Shown: one piece after another, positions 10,043 to 20,760 of the stretch | Position numbering within the stretch: position 1 is the first letter of the stretch | Layout: each line of letters starts with the position of its first letter | Assembly: GCA_947311845.1 (NCBI GenBank) | Contig: CAMZMU010000107.1 | Coordinates: 18,683,166 to 18,747,165 of the forward strand | Reading direction: 5' to 3' | Length of the DNA: 64,000 nucleotides | Source: Poa pratensis | Taxonomy: Eukaryota; Streptophyta; Magnoliopsida; Poales; Poaceae | The notes under the pieces: model-generated | The model's database searches: none | The model's input: the letters and a program-made list of their open reading frames with translations, nothing else | Told to the model about the DNA's origin: nothing | Made by a program: the position numbers and the translations under genes

Positions 10043-11273
10043 GGTGATGTATTTTAGGACACGATTCATCCAACAGTTGTCCTAAAATAACTTCAAACAT
10101 ATGAAATTTTGATAAACATTCGACCTCAAACATAGAACTAAACATTAGAAGTTAAACTTAGAACTAAACATGGAAATAGATTGAAAACTAAACATAGAAC
10201 TAATCTGACCAGTCGCTTAGGGAGGATGAATTGGAGCTCCAGTCGAACGAGGAGGATAAAGAGTCGACGGTGATCACCGTCGAGGGCCAGCCTCCTCCTC
10301 CTTTTTTACCGTCGAGGGCTCAGCTCCGGACTCCATCTTCTTCCTCTCTAGGTCGCGCTTCCAATAGAACCGCCGCTCGTACTGGGGATTCTCCCGCGCG
10401 AACCTAGCCAACGCCTCCTCGTCGGTCTTCTGGATATTTGGCACCTCCTTCCGCTTCACCGAGCGATTCTTCATCTTCGTCTATTGCGGGCCGATGAACT
10501 TCGCATCCACCTGGGATTTGATCTCCGGAAAGTTAAGCCCACAACGCGGAACCCTGAGCCTCTAACCGACGATGTCGTACGCGCGGGCGCGACGTCCTCG
10601 CTCTCGAACGTGCCGAGCCAGTAGCGTACCCCGTCGCGCTGCAGCTCGGCGGCGTACCGGCTGGACTCCTTCAGCCACACTCCCTTGTAGTCGGTCTTGC
10701 TCTTGCACTTCTTCTTCGGTGCCATTAGCGGGACGACGGCTCGGGCGCGGCGGCAATTGCACGGTGAGCGGGGGCGCGGGAGGAGCCAGCGACGGCTGCG
10801 GGTGGTCGTCGATGGGAAGAGGGTGGGGCGGTCGAAGAGACGGTTGCAGATAAGAGCGACGCCGGCGACGATTCGAGGGCGGCTGCAGTTTTCGACCGAT
10901 TTGGGCGGGATTTTTGGTCCACGGCAGCGAGATTTGGGGCGGAGGCGGCTGGACGGCGACGGGAGGGGGTGGATGCGGCGATGACAACGCGCGGCGGCGT
11001 CGAATCGTCATCGGCGATGGCTGGATGGGAAGCGGCGGGAGGGAGTGAAACTTTCGCGCGGCAGTTTGACGCGCGCGTGGCATGTGGATTTCTGGTCACG
11101 GCCGAAGGTGATGTATATTTGCACCACGAGAGGCAAAATATACATCACGATGCAAAAAAAAAAATTGTCCAAAATTTACATCACCTGCTACTGTTGAAGA
11201 TTGTTTTTTGACCACTGGTGACGTAAAAAGCGGTTATTTCCTATTTTGGATCGATGCTCTAATATACATCACC
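10043..11273. mobile_element. Possible DNA transposon carrying AP2/ERF-like fragment
   Basis: The left side begins GGTGATGTATTTTAG and the inverse of the right side begins GGTGATGTATATTAG, a possible terminal inverted repeat enclosing a GC-rich gene-like block. Further inverted copies of GATGTATATTTGC/GCAAAATATACATC lie at about 11110-11150. No target duplication could be proved, so the borders are tentative. The block carries the AP2/ERF-like remnant listed next. Confidence 0.35.
10274..10725 (-). pseudogene. AP2/ERF-like transcription factor remnant
   Basis: The minus strand starts MAPKKKCKSKTDYKGVW and continues with YAAELQRDGVRYWLGTF, matching the first half of an AP2/ERF DNA-binding domain (YRGVR..., sheet residues, LGTF). 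A shift to the next frame then gives ARAYDIVG, a stop codon, then RVPRCGLNFPEI, the second half of the domain. After a further stop the frame 10474-10274 encodes a basic tail (RENPQYERRFYWKRDLERKK). AP2/ERF proteins bind GCC-box or DRE promoters. One frameshift and two stops inside or after the domain make this copy non-functional. Its flanks suggest carriage by a transposon. Confidence 0.65.
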
Positions 11274-11553
11274 CAAAATAACCGTCGGGAGATCGCCATT
11301 GAAAAAATTCGATAAAGACCATTGGAACGAATGACTTATAATTAATTACATAAGGATGAACCGAGCTACCGTTAAAGAAATGAACTGAACCACAATAAGA
11401 GGCCCCACTAACCTCGCCAATTCGAAACCCTATCCAGCCGCCGCCCATGGGGATCGCCGGAGGGCGGTGCCAGTAGCAGCAGCAGAAGGAGGAGCGCTGT
11501 GGCTAAAGCTGTGCAGCATGCGGGGTGTAGATTAGGAGGAGGGGAAGGGTGAG
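11274..11553. other. Spacer with short repeated segment
   Basis: The segment at about 11333-11395 resembles segments at 4660-4705 and 27545-27610 (CATAAGGATG-ACCGAGC, then ACTGAACCAC). A GC-rich leader-like stretch at 11400-11550 precedes the gene fragment at 11554. No frame in the spacer is supported. Confidence 0.45.
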
Positions 11554-11700
11554 ATGTCTACGTGGATCAAGGCGGTCGTGGACAGGTTCGTGAAGGGGCT
11601 GTAGGAGCCTCTGAACGTGGACATCCAGGACCACATCATGAAGGAGCGGGAGATGCAGAGGTACAGAGCGCGAGCGCGAGGTCGCCGAGAGGGAGGCCAT
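11554..11700 (+). pseudogene. Broken coiled-coil protein gene fragment
   Basis: From the ATG at 11554 the frame reads MSTWIKAVVDRFVKGL, a TAG stop, then EPLNVDIQDHIMKEREMQ. A shift to another frame then gives EREREVAEREA and another stop. The Arg/Glu-rich heptad-like end suggests a coiled coil. It reads like a genuine first exon that has decayed: a leader in good Kozak context, one nonsense codon and one frameshift. I do not recognise the parent protein with confidence. Confidence 0.45.
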
Positions 11701-11957
11701 CTAGACTCTAGAGGGCGGGCTTCTCCTACAGGCTACAGCGAGGTAGTAATCTAACCCCACATTTCTGCTCTCCTTTCCCGTAGGTAAATTTTATTTGCGT
11801 GTGTAAACCTTGTTGAATCCTTTGATGGTGATGCGGTGCTGATGCTTCCAGAGATCGGTTGCTGAATGCTGGTGCATTTGCGCTTCATCAGTAATCTCGA
11901 TCTCTGAAGAGGAATTCTAAAGTTAACCGTAAACGGAGGGATGTAAATTTGATAGAA
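11701..11957. other. Spacer before Helitron
   Basis: Nothing is supported here apart from the A at 11957, which is one half of the A|T target of the minus-strand Helitron. Confidence 0.4.
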
Positions 11958-14282
11958 CTAGCATGGTGGCCCTCGCAAATGCGAGGGCATTGTCTTTAGT
12001 ATGTTGAATGAACCAAGTAATTAAATCGTATTTTCATTGATATCACATTATGTACTAAGAAATAATACGGCTCTGCCATCATAAACTTAAATATGACATA
12101 TAAAGATATCTATATGATCAAACAATATTAATTTCTAGCCGAAGGATTATTACGTCACTTCTATAAACGCCCATGTGTGCTATTATATTAGTAAATTATC
12201 TGTATTTTCTGTATGATGTTAGATTAGTAGGCGAGGTTAATGTCTGTATTATATATTTTTTCAAAAAAATTGTCTTTTGGTTGAAATAACAATGAGAGTT
12301 TTGATTTATCTAACGCCAACAAAAATGATATAGTAAATAATATCTGACATATGTTGGCAGTATCTTTAATTTATGAGCCACAAATTATTGTGATTTGGGG
12401 TATACTCAATATTCACCATTCATATGTTGTTTGTATGTTTTGAAATGATAATTAGAAATCCATATATCTAGAGAACTAATGAGTGGTTGTATGGCTAGAA
12501 GGGAGCTTGTATCCTTAATTACGACATGTCAACACCCTCAATAATAATGAAACATAATAACTGTGAGATTTATTAGGATTCCACGTCAGACATATATTAA
12601 CATTACATCCTATCTAGCCTCTTACTATAGCTCCTCTTCATGCCTTTTTGTCACTTTGCATGCGGAACCATCGCATTTTCCATGATCGCCACCGGTTCTA
12701 GGTTTATATACTATATGACCACTACTTTGTGCATGTCTCTATTTTAATATTATTTTTTCAATATTTTGATTGCACATGAGTGGTGATACTAATGAATATA
12801 TATTACTTGGGGTCCATTTTTTTAATAAAAAGGGGTCAAACAAATCGGCTGGCGGTTTATAGCAATAGAATGTTTTTCATGAGTTGCTCTTCTATGTTTT
12901 AAACTCGAAATTAAAATGTGGATGTTATAGAGAATCAACGCCTGGTTGATAGCTAGAAGGTGCTTGTAATTCTAATCACCACATATAAAAATCCTAATTT
13001 TTACTATGTGTGTCTCATTAAAGGCGACTATCTTTTAAATGAAAAGTGACGTTCTTATCGATAGCTTAGTGGTTGATTCGTCAATGTTGAAACTTCCGGA
13101 CCTTGGTCTTTAGTATAACTTGTGTGGATTTCTCACTAAATTTATTGTCAAATTTAATTATGTATGTCTATGTTTTCTGCTCCATACATTATAAGCGTAA
13201 TTATTTGTTGGAGAACCGATGTGTTAGATGGGTATGAAGGTGCTAGTTTCCGACCCAGCACCAGGGATGAAACATATGTTTCTACGATATACAACTCTAA
13301 GGCAAATTATATTTTAAACGGGAAACGACATTACCGTCAATTGTACTGACTTCAGAAATACTGAAGCTCCACAACTGCAGTGGTCAGCAGACTATATGTG
13401 AGTGTGTATGTGCACATATGGCAGCAGTGTACTCGTGTATATGTTGATATCGCACCGTATTCTTAGAAAAAACCTGTAGTAATCTTATCATTTTGGGCCT
13501 CCTCATGTACAAACATATTACATATATATTCCATCCGTCCAAAAGTATAAGGCCATTTTTTTTTTGGTCTTTGTTGCTTGTCTTATATACAATTTTCGAA
13601 ATTGTATATCGTTGATTAGTGAAATTTAAATGTGCCTTACATTTTAAAATGGAGGGAGAATATATTAGAAACTCAACTACTATGAGATAAGCATTTTTAT
13701 TTTCTCAAAAAAATAAAGATGGTATTTTTTTTTTCTGTTCTACGTGTACTACCATATTTTGGGGCAGTAGTTGTTTTTTCGATCGTGATATGTCAAGTTT
13801 ACTTTTGAGGAGCAATTGACATGATGCTATGAATTGTCAAGTAAACAAATGATACGTCCAGTTTTATTCTCTTGAGATTCGACAGACCAAGCCAATATAT
13901 CGGTAGGTATCTAGCTATGTGGTTAAACTTTTTTCTTGGAACGTGACACACAGTTAGTTGTTTTTGTAGTGCTATCAGCTTGGGTGTACGTACCTGATTT
14001 TTATTGGGCAACGTGACACAGCTAACGTACCTGCTCGGGTCTCTTTCTTTTTCTTTTCATATCCACGTACCTGCTCAGGTCTTTTTCTTTTTCTTTGCAT
14101 ATCCACGTTTTGCGTAGATCCAGATTAAACGTGTCAGACTAAATTTTACGTTACGTAAGTACAAATCTCTTGTTAGATCTCAGCCATACATTTTAGATCT
14201 AACAACCCAAATTAATTTAGATGATGTGGCTTAATGTGGTGGCTCTAAAAACTAACTCATTTTGCTTTTAGTATATAATAGA
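11958..14282 (-). mobile_element. Non-autonomous Helitron, minus strand
   Basis: On the minus strand it starts TCTATTATATACTAAAAGC at 14282 and ends CTAG at 11958, flanked by A and T as Helitrons require. Near the 3' end the minus strand carries a perfect 9-bp stem (GCCCTCGCA/TGCGAGGGC) about ten bases before CTAG. The 2.3 kb interior is AT-rich and has no credible gene, no Rep/helicase and no recognised captured exon. A Stowaway-like MITE is nested at 13529-13660. Confidence 0.85.
13529..13660. mobile_element. Stowaway-like MITE
   Basis: Begins TTCCATCCGTCCAAAAG after TA and ends with ATTTTAAAATGGAGGGAG near another TA. The ends are imperfect inverse copies (TATAAGGCC and GCCTTACA follow in each arm). 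The size (~130 bp), TA target and CTCCCTCCGT-type terminus fit Tc1/mariner-derived Stowaway elements. It is nested in the Helitron. Confidence 0.75.
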
Positions 14283-15419
14283 TGTGTTTGTTATGTTAGA
14301 TGTTGATTAGTCAGTAACCACTACGCTTGGGGAGCGAACTTCCCATTTACCTGTTTTCGTGATATCACCATATCTTGCTTTGCTTCCATGGTGAGGTGAT
14401 ATGTGAGGTCTTAGGTTCTCGCAATCTGGTTGCGCTATTGGGCAAGTGACCTTTTGATGCAAAGTGGTCAAGTTCTTACCCAACTAACATAATAGTAGTG
14501 GTATAATTAGCGTAATATACAGTAGTGATGCAGAGTGGAAGTACTCCTGTGGATGCCATAGTTTTCAATTCTATGTAACGTGAATGGGAAAATCCTTTTT
14601 TTAATAAGGAATGGGAAAATCATGATTTTGGAAAGCCACGTTCTTGCATCTACAAAATCCAAATAAACCATAGATGTGCAGAATGATATAACATGTGCAC
14701 CTGCAAGAGTTGTCCAAGAAAATGCAGATTTGTTTAATTTTTTTCTAACTGTAACAAGGTTTTTGTATAGAAAAAGTAAGAGCTTGATCATTTGGTTGCT
14801 TTCTGGTTCATCATCATCAACCGTGATGTCAGGTTTGTATAGTATAGTGAGCCTTGTTGAAGTGACTATTTTTGTCATATGAAGAGCAGGAAAAGTTAAG
14901 TTCACATTTGCTCTTTCATATCTTAACACGTTTTATTTGAACTGTGTTTGGTCAAATTTTAACAGAACGACGTTCTTTATCTTTGCAAAAGTTCTATTGG
15001 CAAACAGACAGTGAACAGTGTCTTCTAATTCTGAAACCATATATAGGTTCTCCTTCTCCATCTTCACCTTGATAGAGTTCACTATATGCCGGTGATGAAG
15101 CTTCCCACCACAATCTGTGGATGTAAAGATGGTGGTTAGTCGTCATCTCTTCAATTGAATATATCTCCCAGTAAACCTAAATCCATGTGAAACTTTTTTT
15201 AACATAGTTGGGCTCTACTCATCATTCAGGAGCTATTAGCATTAATGGAGGTAAGTATAGAGTGATGAAAAGTTGAGTGATATACTGATCTGAACTATAG
15301 TGATACACGGATCTGAATAGAGTGTAAACTGATACAAGTTTGTGTTTTCTGCCGTGGAATATATTGTCATTCATGTTGCTGTTGTTGATACATATTGCTA
15401 TGTTAAATTGTATCGAAAA
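14283..15419. other. AT-rich intergenic stretch, no gene recognised
   Basis: The frames here are short, low in GC and without motifs. No LTR, MITE or tRNA signal could be supported across about 1.1 kb. Confidence 0.5.
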
Positions 15420-15765
15420 TGTGGTGAAATTGTAGGCACATTTGCAAAGTGTTCCTAAAAACGATTAGTGGCATTTTCAAAAGTGCCCCTAAAATGTTTA
15501 TAAGCATTTTCCAAACCGCTAAAAATTGTTAGGGCATTTTCCAATGCCCCTAAATATAATTAGGAGCACATTTGTAAAGTGCCCATAAAATGGTTAGCTG
15601 CATTTTCCAAAGTTCCCCTAAAATGGTTAGGGGAATATTTTAAAGCACCCATAATATTTTTAGCAACATGATTAAATGCAATAATTTTTAAAGTACTCCT
15701 AATCATTTTAGGGGAACTTTCATTAATTTTTAGGAGTGCCCCTAATTAGCTACGGCGACGTAGTG
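15420..15765. repeat. Subterminal repeat block of a decayed CACTA element
   Basis: At least eight diverged copies of a GCATTTTCCAAAGTGCCCCTAA-like unit, in both orientations, fill this block, as in the subterminal regions of CACTA elements where the transposase binds. It ends TACGGCGACGTAGTG, whose inverse starts CACTACGTCG, a possible CACTA terminus at 15765. No partner end was found, so this is a relic or truncated copy. Confidence 0.5.
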
Positions 15766-15866
15766 TGATACTATGTATTGTAACCAATTATGTATTTTTG
15801 TACTGTGGAAAACGCTAAATTATATGCAACTGTCTAGTGCCAACTGTTGTTTACTTGTTTGCTTAA

Positions 15867-16245
15867 CTAGAAAGATACCCCGCGCGTTGCAGCGGAAATC
15901 TCTTTACAAAATGTTGTGTAAATAAAGGCATATATGATACATGAAATATGAAGTTGTTTATGGAAATATGGAAGGTTCAATTGATCACATCGTCGAAAGG
16001 CTAAATTTATGTACATGTTTTTTTTTGTATTTGATTGTTAAAAACCTGTGACGTGGACAATGGATAGATGCAAAGTAGATGATGTGGATATGTCGCATGC
16101 AAGAAATTATTGGCTTTAATTAATCTTAGTGGGATGACATGGACATTTGGTTGGCTAGGGGAATGAATGATGTGGATAGCTTGCATGTTGAGATAGAAAA
16201 ATAATTAATGCACTTAGCGGGGTTTTGCTTTATAAAAAGTATAGA
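15867..16245 (-). mobile_element. Short non-autonomous Helitron, minus strand
   Basis: On the minus strand it starts TCTATACTTTTTATAAAGC at 16245 and ends CTAG at 15867, again between A and T. A GC-rich stem (CCGC...GCGG) about ten bases from the end matches the Helitron 3' hairpin. At 379 bp it is a minimal, gene-free member. Confidence 0.85.
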
Positions 16246-17203
16246 TATATTAATGCAACTTGTTGTCAGCACGTTTTTGAAGGTCAAGTCTCCATGTTTA
16301 AATTGTTCAAGGTCAAAGTTGCGATTCAGAATCATAATGGAGCCACACGGTGACAGCTAGGTGAACAACATGCAGTTGGATATACATTGTCTACTGTCAG
16401 CGGCGCCCCATCATTGACAATTCCGAGTAAGCCGTTGGAATTCAGCTACCCATGGTCTGGCACTCAGGCTGAACTCACGGAGCCAGGGCAACCCACGTAA
16501 TAAACTTTGTTATCAACAGAGTTGATTTTCTGAGATGGCACTCAGGTACACACCCCTACATGGGCTGTTAATAGGTTCATTACCGTGCTATTTTTTTTCA
16601 TTCTCTAACAACTTTTTTCGTATCTCTCAAACCATACAATATTTGAATCTGAATCTTTGCAGTACACTAAAACATTTGACATAGAATATGGAAAAATAGT
16701 TTGTTATTTTTATGGCGTGAAATATATATAGTTAGCTAGTGTTTTTTGAATGACCTGAAAATTGTCAAATCTATATATTGTATTATTGGGAGATACAAAA
16801 AAGAAAAACTCAAAAAAAGTGTGGGGGTGTACGTGTCATGGGGTTTAGACACAACTTTCCCATTAAACACAATTATTATGTTTCACTTGTAGGGAAAAAA
16901 AGGACTAGAATAGACATTTTCGATGAAGGAATATATGGCTGTCAATAAGCTGGAATTTTTGTTTTTCATGAAAATTGATAGTGCGAGAAGAGATATTTCA
17001 ATGTATCCGTTGCTGCATCCGTTAAATCACGGATCTGGTCAATGCTAGCTGTCCACAGATTCCAGTCCCACATGTGACACAACAAACCAAGCAACCGGCA
17101 TCTCACCGGCCTGATTACAGCAGGTAACCTTCGGGAGTGATTGTTTGGAAGTCCACTGCCAAGCTCCAGCCTAGATCCACCAACGTTGCCTGTCAGCGCT
17201 CCC
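16246..17203. other. Upstream region of NLR gene, possible MITE
   Basis: No gene is supported. Segments at about 16541 (GGTACACACCCCTACATGGG) and, inverted, at 16819-16845 (GTGTGGGGGTGTACGTGTCATGGGG) partly match and could be the ends of a ~300-bp MITE. The NLR promoter should lie in the last few hundred bases; I see no distinct TATA box close to 17204. Confidence 0.4.
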
Positions 17204-20200
17204 ATGGAAATGGAGGACGCTTTCGTGACTGCAGCCACGGGGTCGTTGGGGCCTGTCATAGTGAAGCTAGCTGCTCTTCTGGGCAGCGAGTACAAGCTCC
17301 AGTGGCGGACTCGGAGAGACGTCAGCTTCATCAAATCAAAGCTCAAGTCCATGCACACTATGCTTTGGGCGATATGGGAGAAGACGGATCTTGATGCGGA
17401 ATCCAAGGAGTTGAAGAGAAAGGCATGGGACATCGCTGACGATGTGTATGATACCGTTGATGGCTTCATCGTCTCTATGGAGCTCAACCGCAGTCACAGG
17501 CGCTTTATACAAACCAAGATCAAAGAAAGCCCTTTCAAAGATTTGAAGAAAAGAGTAGATGATCTGTCGGGGCTGTGCCGCAGCAAGTGGAAGAAGAAGA
17601 AGAATGCTCGACCCGCCTCCAGCTTATTTGCAAGAAAATCTGCCACCTCGATTCCCGGGAAGCCGACTCCTTCTCGAGCTCATCTCTTTGTCCGAAGGGA
17701 TGCTTTGGAGCTTGTGGGTACAGACCATGTGAGAATTGCGCTCACGAGTTTAATGGTAGGAGATGAGATCATGGCAGTGAGGGAGCCGCAGCTCAAGATG
17801 ACACTAATTGTGGGAATGGCAGGTATGGGGAAAACAACCCTTGTCCACCATTTGTATGAGGCGGTTGAAAATAAATTCCAGGCCCGAGCTTTTGTGTCAG
17901 TCACTCCAAGTACAAGTATGAATGAAGTTCTCACAAGTATTCTCCATCAAGTAGCACCGGCCAGTACCCCTGGCACTGAAGCATCCACTAAACAAGAACA
18001 TCTTATCAGCCAAATCTCTGATTTCCTCAAAGACAGAAGGTATATATGCAACTTTATAGTTTCTTTTTACCGTGCACCAAGCGTGTCAGGGAATGCTATT
18101 TAGGTTTATGATAAGGATATTTCAAATATTAATTTGGTGAAACTTTTTGAATAAGAACAGATATTTATGAAAAAAAAGATGCCTGAATTGTATATGAAAT
18201 CGGCCATGAAACTGTAGAAGAATCATAGTCCATGCATGGTAATTTATCAATGCAACTGAAACATCTCGACTGTAGGCTTAATTGATACAAGCGCGTCCAT
18301 AAATGATTATTACTGCGTAGCCGCGTAGTCGCGAACACAGTGGAGGGCGGTGGCAGCTTCACCTAGCTTAAAAAACTGGGGTAATTTACAGCCACATACA
18401 GCGTGGCAAAGGGAGCTAAGAGTGCCTACTAACTAAGTATATTGTGTTTCCTTCTTCCCTAGGTACCTAATAATAATTGATGATATATGGCGCTGTCGAG
18501 AATGGGAAATCATCAAAGAGTCTTTTCCAGAGAATAATCTGGGCAATAGAATTGTGATGACCACTCGTATTAATGCTATGGTCGACCAGTGGCACGATAA
18601 TTCTATTGGCTGGGTCATCAAAATTGATCCTCAATGGTATTACAATGTAGACAGATGGGTCTCCGGTACAGATGGTAAAGATGTTGCCGCTGGGATGATA
18701 GCTATGAAGCATGACATGGTTGGAGAAGGTGTCGACTCTGAGCATCCTGCTGTGCGCATGTGTGGTTGCATGCCTTTAGCGCTAGTTTGCTTGTTTTCAG
18801 CAGTGTCGAAGGAGATAGAGCAACAAAAACAACATGGGAAATGTGTGAAGCCATCGGATGCGCTCTGTATCATTGCAGAACAAGTTAAGCGAAATGGAGT
18901 TCAGAATACTCCAGGGTTCGAACCGTTGGTAGAGAGTTTGCAGCTTGGCTTTGACGATCTACCTCATCACATGCTGAAAATTTGCTTGATGTACTGTAGT
19001 GTGTACCCTCAGAATCACTTGTTTGAAAAGGATGATTTTGTCAGGCGCTGTATTGCGGAAGGATTTGTTTACAAAGAGGAGGCAGCAAAACGTTATTTTC
19101 AAGAGCTTGCCAACCGGGGATTAATTTTGATGCAAACTTCTCGTCTTGGAGACGTCGAGTACAGAATTCATCCGATCATGCAAAAATTTCTTAGATGCAA
19201 ATCGCGTGAACATAATTTCATTAGTTGGAGCTCTGACATTCCTTCCTCATACATTTGTCGCCTTTGTGTTGATGATGGTGGTCCAAATGACGGTGTGCTC
19301 GATGACATGGGAGGAATGAATTGGTCTCATGTTCAATCTCTTGTTTTATTCGGAAATGCCATGAGAGTCCCCTGGGAGAAGTTGGAACGCCTGCGAGTGT
19401 TGGATATTCACTGCAATGGCGTTCTTGAGAATGAACATCTCAAGGATATCTTTGGTATGGTCCATCTCAGGTACCTTGGCCTCCATGGTTGGGGAATCGC
19501 TAAGATCCCACCAGAGATAGCGAGGCTGGAGCGTTTGGAAAATTTGGAGGTATCGGGTTCGGGTACGAATATCGAACGACTACCCAGTGAGATTGGAAGC
19601 TTGGAGCAATTGAAAATTCTGCTTCTGGGTGACAACAAAAAGCTCAAAGAGATGCCAAGGGAGGTCGGAGCTCTGCAGCTACTCAAGACTTTGGACATTC
19701 ATTGTACAATGATCAGTGAGCTGCCTAGTGAGATCAGCATCCTGCAGCAATTGAACAATCTAAACATCAGTAATACAGGGATCAAAAAGCTGCCTGGGGA
19801 GATCGGTGGCCTGCAGCAACTAAAGACTGCGCGAATGAGATGTACAGGAATCACAGAGCTGCCTAGTGAGATCAGGGGACTGCAGGAATTGAAGGTCCTG
19901 GACATAAGTGAGAACAGTGGGATCACACAGCTGCCAATGGAGATCGGGGAACTGCAGAATTTGGAGCAACTAATCTTGCTTCGAACAGGGGTGACTAGGA
20001 TATCAAGGAAAATCGGGGAACTAAATGGACTGAAGGTTTTGAAAATGGATGACAAGATGGTTAAACTACCCTTGGAGGTTTCAAAATGGACTCTATTGCC
20101 GGAGTGCATCCAGAAAGTTTGGAAGAAGAGTGATCTGGTGTCCACGTTAGCAGGGAAGATCCTGTCCTACGAAGAAAATAGATTCAGTAACGAGCAAGGG

Positions 20201-20407
20201 GGACTAGTGGTGGGCGCCAAACACATGCACATTCCTAGTTGGATAAAAGAGCACTTCAATGACATTTCCAACTTGGATGTCAGAATCTGCAAACTAGGGG
20301 AGCATGATCTCAAGGTTCTGAGCGAGATGCCCAACCTCTCATCTCACCCTAAGGTTCGAAGTCGTCCCGAGAGAACAGATAGTCATCACAAGTGGAGGTT
20401 TCACTGA
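17204..20407 (+). CDS. CC-NB-LRR (NLR) resistance-type protein, C-terminus frameshifted
   Basis: Two exons, 17204-18039 and 18463-20407, joined by a GT-AG intron that keeps phase (AGG across the junction), predict 926 residues. I chose MEMEDAFVTAATGS as start. Residues 1-~130 form an Rx-type coiled-coil domain with an EDVID-like WDIADDVYDTVDGF. NB-ARC follows: P-loop GMAGMGKTT (~204-212), Walker B LIIIDDIW (~281-288), RNBS-B IVMTTR, a GLPL-like CGCMPLAL (~379) and RNBS-D CLMYCSVYP (~453). The MHD motif reads IHP (~514), a clear departure. About ten leucine-rich repeats of the LPSEIGxLxxLxxL type follow. NLRs sense pathogen effectors in the cytoplasm and trigger immunity. The last ~20 residues before the stop are out of frame with the family C-terminus, which continues in other frames to 20760. 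It may be a truncated functional protein, a recent pseudogene or a base-calling error. Confidence 0.8.
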
Positions 20408-20760
20408 GCTAAGGTGCCTTACAGTAGAGAGCCGCGTACCACGGCTTACCTTCCAAGAAGACGCCATACCGACTCGATCTCTGGTGGCTTTCGTTCGAAT
20501 TCCAGTTCTACGGTGGCCCACCAAATACAAACCCTATGGGTATCGAGCACCTCACGGGCCTTTTAAGGCTCCAGTTTGACTGCAACATGTGGTATCGTGC
20601 TGACCATCCGTGCATCAGTGCAACAATTGACATGGTTAGGAAAGAAGCCCGGGAGCATCGCAACAAGATCGATTTTTACGTCACTGGCCACGAGACGGAG
20701 ACTTTTCCGGCCAACAAGGACGCCGGCGAAAGTAGCGAAGAAAGCAGCAGCGAGTGGTAA
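20338..20760 (+). pseudogene. Displaced C-terminal LRR/tail of the NLR gene
   Basis: Just past residue ~900 the NLR reading continues one frame over, as TLRFEVVPREQIVITSGGF and ELRCLTVESRVPRLTFQEDA. Around 20490 it moves to a third frame, FQFYGGPPNTNPMGIEHLTG, and runs to a stop at 20760 after an acidic Ser/Glu-rich tail. These are typical ends of grass CC-NB-LRR proteins. Two separate single- or double-base shifts near 20340 and 20490 are needed to explain it. Confidence 0.75.

Noticed and set aside
14319..15765. Complete CACTA element from CACTACGC to GTAGTG
   Set aside because: Ends share only seven bases and flanking triplets differ (AAC and TGA).
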